NCBI RefSeq assembly: GCF_013408795.1
Contig: NZ_JACCCC010000001.1
Coordinates: 5,270,001 to 5,334,000 of the forward strand
DNA: 64,000 nucleotides
Direction: 5' to 3'
Origin: Spinactinospora alkalitolerans
GTDB lineage: Bacteria > Actinomycetota > Actinomycetes > Streptosporangiales > Streptosporangiaceae
Both the position numbers and the translations under genes were made by a program. Of this stretch, positions 10,702 through 18,891 are shown in pieces (the first letter of the stretch is position 1; each line of letters starts with the position of its first letter). The notes beneath the pieces are model-generated. The model was not told where the DNA came from. It saw only the letters and a program-made list of their open reading frames with translations, and ran no database searches.

Positions 10702-10725
10702 ATACCCACAGGACCACGGGTATTC
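10702..10725 (-). promoter_or_regulatory. Candidate stress-sigma promoter of hpf
   Basis: On the minus strand GAAT (10725-10722), 14 nt, GGGTAT (10707-10702) fits the SigB-family pattern GNNT-N14-16-GGGTAY of Streptomyces as I recall it. Transcription would begin near 10695 and give a leader of about 155 nt. Confidence 0.4.
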
Positions 10726-11189
10726 ACCCGGTGCCCGATGGGTGATCGCAGCGGCTCGCAAGGCCGACGGAGGCGCGGGGAGGACTCCCCCGCGGACATG
10801 CTGAAGAGAGATGCCACCCGTCCGGCCGACCTGGTCTTCGTCCCCACATCCGCCTGCTGAGGGTCCCGCGGCGCTTGAGCGCCACTACTGCCCTTCTCCC
10901 TGTGCTGGAGGACATCGGGTCCTCCGACGGGGCAGGTCTTACCTCTAAGCCGCACCGTGATCGGTCGACGAAAAGTCGCCTTACGTGGGCCGTTTCGCCT
11001 GCGGCTGGCATCGGCTTGCCGAACCGGCGCCCCCACTCGGAGGGCGCCGCGCCCGACGCAACCACGGACCCGGACGGGTGCCATGTCTGGAACGCTAGCC
11101 CGATATCCACCGCTTGTCAGGTGGCAATCTCCCCTGCACACGGCGGTACCGCGTCCCGTACCCCCACAAAACACCGAGGGGGTGGGAAA

Positions 11190-11224
11190 CCGGACCGCCC
11201 GGTAAAGGGTTCTTGACGGTCCGG
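11190..11224 (-). terminator. Hairpin after the comF-like gene
   Basis: CCGGACCG and CGGTCCGG form a perfect 8-bp stem with a 19-nt loop, 35 nt past the stop at 11259. On the minus strand it is followed by TTTCCC. Probable terminator of the mtrA-mtrB-lpqB-comF run. Confidence 0.55.
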
Positions 11225-11258
11225 CCCCGGACCCGGGGCTCCCTCGGCGGAACCGAGG

Positions 11259-11927
11259 TTACCCGCGTTCGGCCAGAACGGCGGCGCCCAGCACGCCGGC
11301 GCCCCCGGCCCTGAGCGCGCGGGCGGCCTCGGCCACCGTGGCCCCGGTGGTCAACACGTCGTCGACGACGAGGACGCGGTGCCGCCGCAGCTCGGGGCCG
11401 CTCCCCGGCCGCATCTCCAGCGCGCCGGCGAGATTGGCCCGGCGCGACCGTGCCCCGAGGCCGACCTGGTCGGAGACCCGGCGGGTGTGCCGCAGCACCG
11501 GCCGCAGCCGGACGTCGAAGCGCTGCGCGGTGAGCTCGGCCGCCGCGGCCGCGGCCAGCAGCCCGACCGCGTCGTAGCCGCGCCTGCGCGCCGAGGAGCG
11601 CCGGGTGGGCACGGGGACCAGCAGGACCGGCCCCGCGCCGGCCCCGGCGTCGACGGCGGCGCGGGCGAGCGAGCGCCCGAGAGGGCCGGCCAGCGCCCGC
11701 CGCCCGTGCTCCTTGAAGGCGAGCAGGACCTCGCGGTGGCGCCCGGCGTGCGGACCGGCGGCCCACACCGGCGGGCACCCCGGCCGGGAGCGGCACCGCC
11801 GGGGGCCGCGGGCCAGGACGTCGGCGCACTCGGCGCACAGCGGCGCGCCCGCGCCGCCGCAGCCGGCGCACTCCGCGCGCAGCACCAGATCGGCCAGGGC
11901 GGCCAGGCCGGACAGGATCGTCCCCAC
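11259..11927 (-). CDS. ComF-like phosphoribosyltransferase-domain protein
   Basis: 222 residues if the GTG at 11927 is used. An N-terminal Cys cluster (CAGCGG, CAEC) looks like the zinc knuckle of ComFC proteins. It is followed by LLVPVPTRRSSARRRGYD and the PRPP-binding motif VLVVDDVLTTGATVAEAA of type I phosphoribosyltransferases. In naturally competent bacteria ComFC helps DNA uptake; in actinobacteria the role is unknown. Start choice is weak: the SD GGAGG ends only 2 nt before this GTG, and the frame is open far upstream through lpqB. Position after lpqB matches the usual actinobacterial order. Confidence 0.82.
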   Translation of the reverse strand: MGTILSGLAALADLVLRAECAGCGGAGAPLCAECADVLARGPRRCRSRPGCPPVWAAGPHAGRHREVLLAFKEHGRRALAGPLGRSLARAAVDAGAGAGPVLLVPVPTRRSSARRRGYDAVGLLAAAAAAELTAQRFDVRLRPVLRHTRRVSDQVGLGARSRRANLAGALEMRPGSGPELRRHRVLVVDDVLTTGATVAEAARALRAGGAGVLGAAVLAERG

Positions 11928-12199
11928 GCCCTCCAGGCTCGCCCCGCGGATCTCCGCCCCGCCACCCGGACCGGCGGCCTGTGGACGAAAGAGGCTGCCG
12001 CGAGAGCGCGGCCCCGTCAGGCCGGAGCCGTACCCGCCCGCTCGTCGGACGGGCCGCGCCTCGCGGCCGAGACGGTGGTGCGGCCGCCCGTCGACCTCGC
12101 CACGCGCTTCGGTCGCGAGGTGCGCGCCAGGTCTCCTGCACACCGCAGGTCCGCGGAAAGGGCGCGCACTCTCGCGACAGCCTTCCCAGACCGGGCCCC

Positions 12200-14083
12200 C
12201 TACCCCGGGTAGACCGGGTTGGTCCCGTCGGTCACGCGCTCCCACATCAGGCGGTCGTTGGTCATGGAGACGTAGTCGTCCTCGGTTCCGGCCAGCAGCG
12301 GCTGGCCCGGAGCCGCGGCGATGCTCTTCATGTCGACGCCCGTCGTGGCGCCGGCGCTGGTCGACTGGGTGCTGCCGTCCAGCGGCACCAGGTGGGCCTG
12401 GACGGCGGCGCGCTCCTTCTGGCCCAGGACCGCGAGCTGGTCGGCCCCGCGCCAGGCGAGGTCGGAGACATCGTTGAGGTCCGTGGCCAGCGGAAGGAAG
12501 GCCTGGAGGAGGACTCCGGCGTCGTCGTAGACCACGCGCCCCACCAGGACCTGGCTGTTCTCGCCGTCCTCGGTGAGCAGCGCGACGCGGGTGCCGTCGC
12601 GCGAGGCGCGCAACCGGGTGACCGTGCGGTCGCTCAGCTCCGGCGCCGTCACCTCGATCGGGTCGGTCCCGCCCCGCAGCAGCCACAGCCTGGTGCCGGC
12701 CGCGTCGTCCTGTTCGGGGTCGGCGTCGGAGGAGCCGGCCGGGGGGTCGCCCCGTTCGGTGTCGTCCTCGACGTCCTCGTCCTCGTCCTCCTCCGCGGCC
12801 TCCTTCTCGGCGGAGATGTCCTCGGCGACCCAGAGGTTGCCGTAGCCGTCCCAGGACAGCGAGGTGTACTCGCCCCCGCTCAGCACGGTGGTGTAGGCGC
12901 CGCCCTCGGTGAGCTCGGCCACGACCACCTCGTTGTCGCCGACGCCGACGCCGGCCACCTTGTCCTCGTCGAGGGAGACCGCGTGCTGCTCCAGCGGGGT
13001 GTCTCCGATGCCGGGGGCACCCTGGGAGCGGGCCTCCTGCTGCCTGCCGTCCAGGGACCACAACTGGCCGTCGCGCATGAAGTAGGCGCGCGGGTTCCCG
13101 GTGACGCCGGAGGGGTTGACCGAGCTCCAGGTGCCGCTGTCGGTCTGCAGGTTCTCGTCCTCGGAGGCCGGGATCCGCACCTCGTCGCCGCCGATGTTGA
13201 GCGTGAGCTGCCGCACGTCGGGGAGCTGCTTGAGGGTCCAGACGAGCTGGGCCACCATGCCCAGGCGCTCCTCAGGGTCCGCGCCGTCGGCCTCGGAGCT
13301 CAGTTCGACGGTGACCAGGCCGGAGTCGTAGGACACGTCGGCGGTGGCGTCCCCGGGGAAGGAGGACCGGACCGCGGGCTCCAGCCAGTCCGTGGGGCCG
13401 CTCACCAGCATCGTGGCCAGCATCCGGGAAAGCTGGTCCGGCAACTCGCTGGTGGGCTGCACCGGCAGGAAGATCGGGTCGGGCACCAGCGTGCTCATGT
13501 CGCGGTTGAAGTAGTACAGGTTGAGCGGCCGGAAGGCGCGGTCGACGTCGCGCCGGCTCAGCATGATCTCCTCGGGCAGCTCCGAGATCCGCCACTCGCC
13601 GCCGACCCTGGCCAGCTCGAAGGTGACGTCGATGATCTCGCCCTGGCCCGCGGGCACGTACTGGCCGCTCGGATCGATCGTTGCGGCCAGGGGCGTGCGC
13701 ATCCGCACCTCGGCGCGCTCGCCGTCCTCACTCCGCCGGACGTCGAGGCCGACGGAGTCCATCTCGCCGTAGACGAGCACGGTGCCGTCGGGGGACCAGG
13801 ACGCCCGCTCCTCGTCGGTCATGTAGAGCCGGGCGGCCTCGTAGTCCTCCTCGAAGCTGCCCATGTCCCCCAGGAAGCCCCGGATCAGCCCGGTCTCGCC
13901 GACGCCCGGCTGCGGGCCCGCGGGGATCAGCCGCGCGTAGGAGCCGCCCTGACCGACGTCGTTGCTCCCGCCCGCGCCCTGGACGACGGGGCCGCCGGTG
14001 GGCACGCTCGCGCACGCCGACAGCGTGGCGGCCAGGCAGGCCGCCGACGCGGCGGCGCCGATGCGCAGCGACGATCTGGTCAT
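12200..14083 (-). CDS. lpqB: Lipoprotein LpqB (MtrB-interacting)
   Basis: 627 residues. A lipoprotein signal with lipobox LSAC (Cys24) directs export and lipid anchoring. Residues about 45-290 hold the GerMN-like repeats (AEVRMRTPLAAT, RPLNLYYFNRD, LSRMLATMLVSGP). The rest is a LpqB beta-propeller with an acidic insertion (about 440-465, EEDEDEDVEDD). In mycobacteria LpqB binds the sensor MtrB and tunes MtrA phosphorylation. The ATG at 14083 overlaps the mtrB stop by ATGA and has GGGGG 8 nt upstream, so the two are translationally coupled. The longer frame start at 14110 is rejected. Fits the mtrA-mtrB-lpqB operon exactly. Confidence 0.95.
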   Translation of the reverse strand: MTRSSLRIGAAASAACLAATLSACASVPTGGPVVQGAGGSNDVGQGGSYARLIPAGPQPGVGETGLIRGFLGDMGSFEEDYEAARLYMTDEERASWSPDGTVLVYGEMDSVGLDVRRSEDGERAEVRMRTPLAATIDPSGQYVPAGQGEIIDVTFELARVGGEWRISELPEEIMLSRRDVDRAFRPLNLYYFNRDMSTLVPDPIFLPVQPTSELPDQLSRMLATMLVSGPTDWLEPAVRSSFPGDATADVSYDSGLVTVELSSEADGADPEERLGMVAQLVWTLKQLPDVRQLTLNIGGDEVRIPASEDENLQTDSGTWSSVNPSGVTGNPRAYFMRDGQLWSLDGRQQEARSQGAPGIGDTPLEQHAVSLDEDKVAGVGVGDNEVVVAELTEGGAYTTVLSGGEYTSLSWDGYGNLWVAEDISAEKEAAEEDEDEDVEDDTERGDPPAGSSDADPEQDDAAGTRLWLLRGGTDPIEVTAPELSDRTVTRLRASRDGTRVALLTEDGENSQVLVGRVVYDDAGVLLQAFLPLATDLNDVSDLAWRGADQLAVLGQKERAAVQAHLVPLDGSTQSTSAGATTGVDMKSIAAAPGQPLLAGTEDDYVSMTNDRLMWERVTDGTNPVYPG

Positions 14084-15828
14084 GGTGTGTCCCCCAATCC
14101 CCCCGACCATGAGGCGTCCAGTTCACCGGGTGCGGGGAAGGCGGCCCGCACGCGCCCGATGGCCATTTCCGGCGGCGCCAGCGGCAGCGGGGAGCCGCGC
14201 AGCTCGGTGCCCGCCTTGCGCGGCAGCGAGAGCCGGAACTGCGACCCCTTGCCGGGCATTCCCCACGCCTGGAGCCACCCGCCGTGCAGCAGGGCGTCCT
14301 CCTTGGCGATCGACAGGCCCAGCCCGGTGCCGCCCGTCGTCCGGGCCCGGGCGGGGTCGGCCCGCCAGAACCGGTCGAAGCAGAGGTGCTCCTCCCCCTC
14401 CTTCAGGCCGACGCCGAAGTCGCGGACCGCGACCGCCACCGCGTCGCGATCGCCCGCCGCGGTCACGATGACGTCCTTGCCCTCGCTGTGCTCGATCGCG
14501 TTGACGACGAGGTTGCGCAGGATCCGGTTGATCCGGCGCGCGTCGAACTGGGCGACGCAGGGTTCGGCCGGCAGCCGCAGCACCACCTTGATCCCGCGCC
14601 GCTCGGCGATCTGCTCGGCGTCGCCCACCGCCTTCATCACGGCGTCGCGCACGTCCACCGACTCGACCGCCAGGGTCGCCGCGCCGGCGTCGTGCCTGCT
14701 GATCTCCAGCAGGTCGGCGAGCAGCTCCTCGAAGCGCTCCAACTGGCTCTGCAGCAGCTCCACCGAGCGGGCCATGGCGGGATCGAGGTCCTCGCGGTCC
14801 TCGTAGAGCAGGTCGCCGGCCATCCGGATGGTGGTCAGCGGGGTGCGCAGCTCGTGGGAGACGTCGGAGACGAACTGGCGCTGGACCTTGGACAGCTCCT
14901 CCAGCTCGTGGATCTTCTCCTGGAGGTTGCCGGCCATGTCGTTGAAGGACATGGCGAGGCGGGCGAGGTCGTCCTCGCCGCGCACCTTCATCCGCTCCGA
15001 CAGATCACCCGAGGACAGCCGCTCGGCCGAGCTCGCCGCCTGCCGCACCGGGGTGACCACCTGCCGGGTGACCACGTAGGCGATCGCGGCCAGCAGCAGG
15101 ATCAGCGCCGAGGCCACCGCCACCAGCGTGCCCTGCACCAGGTCCAGCATGTCCTGCTCGTGGTCGAGCGGGAACAGGTAGTAGAGCTCGAAGGCGCTGG
15201 ACAACTGGGCCCCGACGGCGAGGGCCGGCTCCCTGGGCCCGTCGCGGCGGACGATCTCGGTGTAGCGGGCGTACTGGCTCTCCAGCTCGGTGCTGTTGCG
15301 CACCTCCTCGCGCAACTGCGTCGGCACGCTCGACTCGTCGACGTCGCCGGTGGCCCTGCCGGTCATGCCGCCCACCGACGGCATGATGACGACCTCGTAG
15401 AGCCCCGTGGCGCCGCTGCGCGCGCCGAGGTCGCCGATGATCTGGTCGAGCTGGCGGTCCCGGTCGGACTGGTCGCTGTCCTGGAGCACGCTGATGGCGT
15501 GGGTCAGGCCGGCGTGGTGGTCGTTGAGCGCGGCCTCCTGCTTGGCCGTGAGCAGGCCGGTCTGGATCTGCTGCATCAGGAAGAACCCGAGCACGGCGGT
15601 GACCAGCGCCGAGATCACCAGGGTGGTGGTGACCACGCGGAGCTGCAGGGACCGCCGCCAGCGGGAGTGCACGCCGCGCACCAGCGCGCGGGCGGCGCGC
15701 TGGGCGACGAGGTAGCCGCTGCGGAGCGCGCCGGCGCCCCACTGCCAACGCGACGGCGCGACGACCTCGCCCTCTGGCGGGTGCGCCGCGTTCGCGTCGC
15801 CGGCGATGCCCGGCACCGATGCCGTCAC
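14080..15828 (-). CDS. mtrB: Sensor histidine kinase MtrB
   Basis: 582 residues from a GTG at 15828, 8 nt after the mtrA stop. Two membrane segments (about 66-86 and 234-254) enclose an extracytoplasmic sensor of about 145 residues. A HAMP domain (255-310) follows, then the dimerisation helix with phosphorylated His325 in SDVSHELRTPL and an ATPase domain with NRILRNLVVNAIEHS, DFGVGL and GGTGLGLSIAKEDA. MtrB phosphorylates MtrA and couples septation, envelope state and development in actinobacteria. The first 60 residues form a cytoplasmic basic extension. The GTG has only a poor SD, so translation probably relies on coupling with mtrA. Confidence 0.96.
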   Translation of the reverse strand: MTASVPGIAGDANAAHPPEGEVVAPSRWQWGAGALRSGYLVAQRAARALVRGVHSRWRRSLQLRVVTTTLVISALVTAVLGFFLMQQIQTGLLTAKQEAALNDHHAGLTHAISVLQDSDQSDRDRQLDQIIGDLGARSGATGLYEVVIMPSVGGMTGRATGDVDESSVPTQLREEVRNSTELESQYARYTEIVRRDGPREPALAVGAQLSSAFELYYLFPLDHEQDMLDLVQGTLVAVASALILLLAAIAYVVTRQVVTPVRQAASSAERLSSGDLSERMKVRGEDDLARLAMSFNDMAGNLQEKIHELEELSKVQRQFVSDVSHELRTPLTTIRMAGDLLYEDREDLDPAMARSVELLQSQLERFEELLADLLEISRHDAGAATLAVESVDVRDAVMKAVGDAEQIAERRGIKVVLRLPAEPCVAQFDARRINRILRNLVVNAIEHSEGKDVIVTAAGDRDAVAVAVRDFGVGLKEGEEHLCFDRFWRADPARARTTGGTGLGLSIAKEDALLHGGWLQAWGMPGKGSQFRLSLPRKAGTELRGSPLPLAPPEMAIGRVRAAFPAPGELDASWSGGLGDTP

Positions 15829-15836
15829 TGGACCGC

Positions 15837-16514
15837 TCAGGCGGTACCGGCCTTGTAGCCGACACCGCGCACCGTGACGACGACCTCCGGGTGTTCGGGG
15901 TCCTTCTCGATCTTGGCCCGGAGCCGTTGGACGTGCACGTTGACCAGGCGGGTGTCGGCGGCGTGCCGGTATCCCCAGACCTGCTCCAGCAGCACCTCGC
16001 GGGTGAAGACCTGGCGCGGCTTGCGGGCGAGCGCGACGAGCAGGTCGAACTCCAGCGGGGTGAGGCTGATCGGCTGACCCTCGCGGCGCACGGAGTGCCC
16101 CGCCACGTCGATCGTGATGTCGCCGATCTGGAGCACCTCGGGAGCGGGCTCCTCCGTGCGGCGCAGGCGCACCCGAACACGGGCGACGAGCTCCTTGGGC
16201 TTGAACGGCTTGACGATGTAGTCGTCGGCGCCGGACTCCAGGCCGAGCACGATGTCCACCGTGTCGCTCTTCGCTGTGAGCATCACGATGGGAACGCCGG
16301 ACTCGGCGCGGATCTGGCGACACACGTCGATTCCGTCGGCCCCGGGCAGCATGAGGTCCAGCAGCACGAGGTCAGGCTTTGTCTCGCGGAACGCCTCCAG
16401 GGCCTTGTCGCCGTCGTGTACGAACGACGGCTCGAACCCCTCGCCCCTGAGGACGATGCCCAGCATTTCGGCGAGAGCGAGGTCGTCGTCGACGACCAGT
16501 ACGCGTCCCTTCAT
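15837..16514 (-). CDS. mtrA: Response regulator MtrA
   Basis: 225 residues, OmpR/PhoB type. The receiver domain begins MKGRVLVVDDD (acidic pair Asp9/Asp10), with phospho-acceptor Asp53 in LLDLMLPGADG and the switch Lys in KPFKPKELVAR. The C-terminal winged helix runs from about 130 to 222 (PLEFDLLVALARKPRQVFTREVLLEQ, in part). MtrA controls cell division, chromosome replication and antibiotic genes in actinobacteria. The ATG at 16514 matches the family start; the open frame upstream to 16583 is discarded. It heads the mtrA-mtrB-lpqB operon, and its promoter should lie in the 434-bp gap to the divergent membrane-protein operon. Confidence 0.96.
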   Translation of the reverse strand: MKGRVLVVDDDLALAEMLGIVLRGEGFEPSFVHDGDKALEAFRETKPDLVLLDLMLPGADGIDVCRQIRAESGVPIVMLTAKSDTVDIVLGLESGADDYIVKPFKPKELVARVRVRLRRTEEPAPEVLQIGDITIDVAGHSVRREGQPISLTPLEFDLLVALARKPRQVFTREVLLEQVWGYRHAADTRLVNVHVQRLRAKIEKDPEHPEVVVTVRGVGYKAGTA

Positions 16515-16948
16515 CGATTTTCCGGCGCTCGCTGGCACCCCGTGGCGGGATGACGGCCCGAGCGCCTTCTCCTTTCCGGACACTCAAGCGGCAAAACTTC
16601 GATCTCTTCTGCCGGGGTCCCCCCATGGAGCGACCATCCGCCCCTAACCTTGCCATCATCGGGCAGGTGACGGGCGGTGATCACGGCGCGCGGCAGATGA
16701 CGGCGGCCGGATTCCCCTCGGACACCCTGCCGTCTCACCCGCCGCCCCGTCCAGAGCGGGCACTCACCCGACCCCGGGCGACATGGCCGGTAGATAACGA
16801 AAGCATACAAAAAGAATGAACGGTATCGGTTGGCCGATAAGCGGCGAATAAGGCCCCTGGCATACATGGTCCGGCAGTAGGTTGGACTGACCTAGCCTGG
16901 GTAACCACACGCCCGGGTTCAGTGCGATGACAGGGATCGGGAGGATCG
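16515..16948. other. Divergent control region mtrA / membrane operon
   Basis: 434 bp without a gene. It must carry promoters for mtrA (leftward) and the operon at 16949 (rightward). A conspicuously AT-rich stretch runs from about 16795 to 16860. It holds the palindrome TATCGG-TTGG-CCGATA. TAGCCT (16893-16898) is a candidate -10 for the rightward operon, without a convincing -35. No MtrA box was recognised with confidence. Confidence 0.55.
16825..16840. promoter_or_regulatory. 16-bp palindromic operator candidate
   Basis: TATCGG, TTGG, CCGATA is a perfect 6-bp inverted repeat with a 4-nt spacer in the AT-rich part of the mtrA divergent region. It is the size of a homodimer regulator site. The binding protein is unknown. 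Confidence 0.35.
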
Positions 16949-18271
16949 ATGACCCAGGAGGACGGTCAGGCGTGGCGGGCCCCTGGGAGTCGACCGGACC
17001 CCGAGTCCGGCCCCGAGCCCGGCGGTGCGGCCCAGGGGCCCGGACAGGCCCCGTGGAGCGCACCGGGAGGCCAGTGGGGCCCGCCGGACCCCCAGGCGCC
17101 CGGCGGAGCGGGGTGGAGCGCGCCCGGCGGCGGCCAGGCCCCGCCACCGCCCCCTCCGGGCGGAGCCGGCTGGGGACCGCCCGGGCAGCCTCCGGGGCAG
17201 CCGCCCTATGGCGGCCACGGCGGCTACGGCCCCTACCCCCCTCGCCCGCCGGAACCCAAGCCCGGCGTGGTCGCGCTGCGCCCGCTCACCCTCGGTGACG
17301 TGTTCAACGGCGCGTTCAACTACGTCCGGCACAACCCCAAGGCCACGCTGGGGCTGTCGCTGATCGTCATGGCGGTGGCCAGCCTGCTGCCGGCGCTGGG
17401 GTTCGGCACCTTCATGGACGAGTACACGTCCTACATGGGGCCGATCCTGGAGGACCCCACGGCCGCGCCGCCCCCCGACGCCATACCGTTCTCCGTGTTC
17501 AGTCTGGTCAGCGTCTACGGCGGCGCGCTGGTGCAGTACATCGCCGCCAACGTCCTGAACGGGCTGCTGGCCGCGGTCGTGGGCGCGGCCGTGCTCGGCC
17601 ACGGGATGTCGCTGAAGGAGGCGCTGCGGGCCGTGCGCGGCCGGATCGGCGCGATCCTGGGCCTCATCGGGCTGGTGTTCCTCATCTCCCTGCTGTGGAC
17701 CGCCGTCCTGTTCGCCGTCGTGTTCGTGGGCGCGCTGCTGATGGCCGTCGAACCGATCACCGGCCTGATCGTGATGCTGGCCGGCCTCCTCGCCGCGTGC
17801 GTGCTCGCCGCCTGGATCTACGTCAAGATCGCGCTGGCGATGCCGGCCGTCGTGCTGGAGCGGATCGGCCCGGCCCGCGCCCTGGGGCGCTCGTGGGCGC
17901 TGACCCGCAGGAGCTGGTGGCGGGTGTTCGGGATCCTGCTGCTGACGATGCTCATCGTCCAGCTCGTCGGCAGCCTGCTGTCGACCCCGTTCAGCATGGG
18001 CTCGATGGCGGTGCTGTTCCTCGCCCCCGACGCCGCGTGGAGCCCGATCGCGAACTCGGCCCTGACCTACGTCGGCATGGTGCTGTCCGCCGCGGTCACC
18101 AGCCCGTTCACGGCCGGCGCCACCGCGCTGCTCTACATCGACCTGCGCATGCGCAGGGAGGGCCTGGACCTGAAGCTGCAGGCCGCCGCGCACTCCGGTG
18201 AGCAGGTGGGCGCCGAGGTCTACCTGACCGACCCGGCGCCGTCCGGGCAGGCGCCGGGGGCCCCGGCTTGA
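16949..18271 (+). CDS. Polytopic membrane protein with Pro/Gly-rich N-terminus
   Basis: 440 residues; ATG at 16949 with GGGAGG 4 nt upstream. Residues 1-100 are Gly/Pro/Gln-rich and probably disordered in the cytoplasm. From VVALRPLTLGDVFNGAFNYVRHNPKATLG (quoted in part: LGDVFNGAFNYVRHNP) the protein resembles the membrane domain of glycerophosphodiester phosphodiesterase-type proteins common in actinobacteria. About six hydrophobic segments follow, with a short charged stretch RIGPARALGRSWALTRRSWW between segments 4 and 5. No catalytic motif was seen. Its stop overlaps the next start (TTGA), so it leads a coupled five-gene operon (16949-22429). Confidence 0.75.
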   Translation: MTQEDGQAWRAPGSRPDPESGPEPGGAAQGPGQAPWSAPGGQWGPPDPQAPGGAGWSAPGGGQAPPPPPPGGAGWGPPGQPPGQPPYGGHGGYGPYPPRPPEPKPGVVALRPLTLGDVFNGAFNYVRHNPKATLGLSLIVMAVASLLPALGFGTFMDEYTSYMGPILEDPTAAPPPDAIPFSVFSLVSVYGGALVQYIAANVLNGLLAAVVGAAVLGHGMSLKEALRAVRGRIGAILGLIGLVFLISLLWTAVLFAVVFVGALLMAVEPITGLIVMLAGLLAACVLAAWIYVKIALAMPAVVLERIGPARALGRSWALTRRSWWRVFGILLLTMLIVQLVGSLLSTPFSMGSMAVLFLAPDAAWSPIANSALTYVGMVLSAAVTSPFTAGATALLYIDLRMRREGLDLKLQAAAHSGEQVGAEVYLTDPAPSGQAPGAPA

Positions 18272-18891
18272 GCGGAGCGGTGAGCCGCGAGGAGGGCGCT
18301 CGGCTGGCCAGGGAGGAGCTGTCCGACTCCGTCTACCAGGAGGCCGAACCGGGACTGGTGGAACGCCTCTACACGTGGTTCATGGGATGGCTGGAGGAGC
18401 TCGCCCGCCGGGTCGGCGACTCCGTCCCCGGCGGCTGGTGGGTGCTGGGACCGCTGCTGGCCCTGCTGGTGCTGCTCGTCGTCGCGCTGGTGGTCTACAC
18501 CCGACCCGCCCGGCGGACCGGGCGGCGCGGCGCGGTCGTCGACTCCGGCGCACCGCTGTCGGCCACCGACCACCGGGCCCTGTCGGAGCGGCACGCCGCC
18601 GAAGGCGCATACGCCGAGGCCGTCCGCGAACGGCTCCGAGCGATCAGCCGCGACCTGGAGGAGCGCGCGATCATCCCGCCCCGGCCGGGACGCACCGCGA
18701 CCGAGCTGACGGCCGAGGCCGCCCTGGCGCTGCCGAGCCGCCGGACCGCTCTCCAGGAGGGCGCCCGGGTGTTCAACGACGTCTGGTACGGCGAGCGCCC
18801 CGCCACCGCCGAAGGCTACGCCGTGCTGCGCGACCTGGACGCGGGCCTGCGGGAGGGCTCCGGCGGGGCCGACGCTGAGAGGGCCGGATGA
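18268..18891 (+). CDS. DUF4129-domain membrane protein
   Basis: 207 residues beginning at a TTG that overlaps the previous stop. One membrane helix (about residues 50-73) separates an N-terminal region (REELSDSVYQEAEPGLVERL) from the C-terminal DUF4129 domain (about 95-195, RLRAISRDLEERAIIPPRPGRTATELT, shown in part as RAIIPPRPGRTATEL). DUF4129 proteins habitually sit with MoxR ATPases and DUF58 proteins, as here, and are thought to be part of a membrane-associated chaperone or maturation complex. The next gene overlaps by ATGA. Confidence 0.8.
   Translation: MSGAVSREEGARLAREELSDSVYQEAEPGLVERLYTWFMGWLEELARRVGDSVPGGWWVLGPLLALLVLLVVALVVYTRPARRTGRRGAVVDSGAPLSATDHRALSERHAAEGAYAEAVRERLRAISRDLEERAIIPPRPGRTATELTAEAALALPSRRTALQEGARVFNDVWYGERPATAEGYAVLRDLDAGLREGSGGADAERAG

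Larger units (their letters stand above)
10540..11258. other. Long non-coding interval between comF-like gene and hpf
   Basis: 719 bp with no credible gene: open frames here are short, arginine/proline-rich and lack ribosome binding sites. It holds the comF-side terminator (11190-11224), a candidate hpf promoter (10702-10725) and a large hairpin in the hpf leader (10643-10680). The remainder, 10726-11189, shows only scattered short palindromes. A small RNA is possible but nothing specific was recognised. Confidence 0.6.

Noticed and set aside
11259-13061. A 600-residue comF-like protein
   Set aside because: Only the last 222 residues resemble ComF; the rest overlaps lpqB in another frame and is low complexity.
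14080-16323. A 747-residue MtrB with a long N-terminal extension
   Set aside because: The first 165 residues are an out-of-frame shadow of mtrA; the GTG at 15828 follows the mtrA stop.
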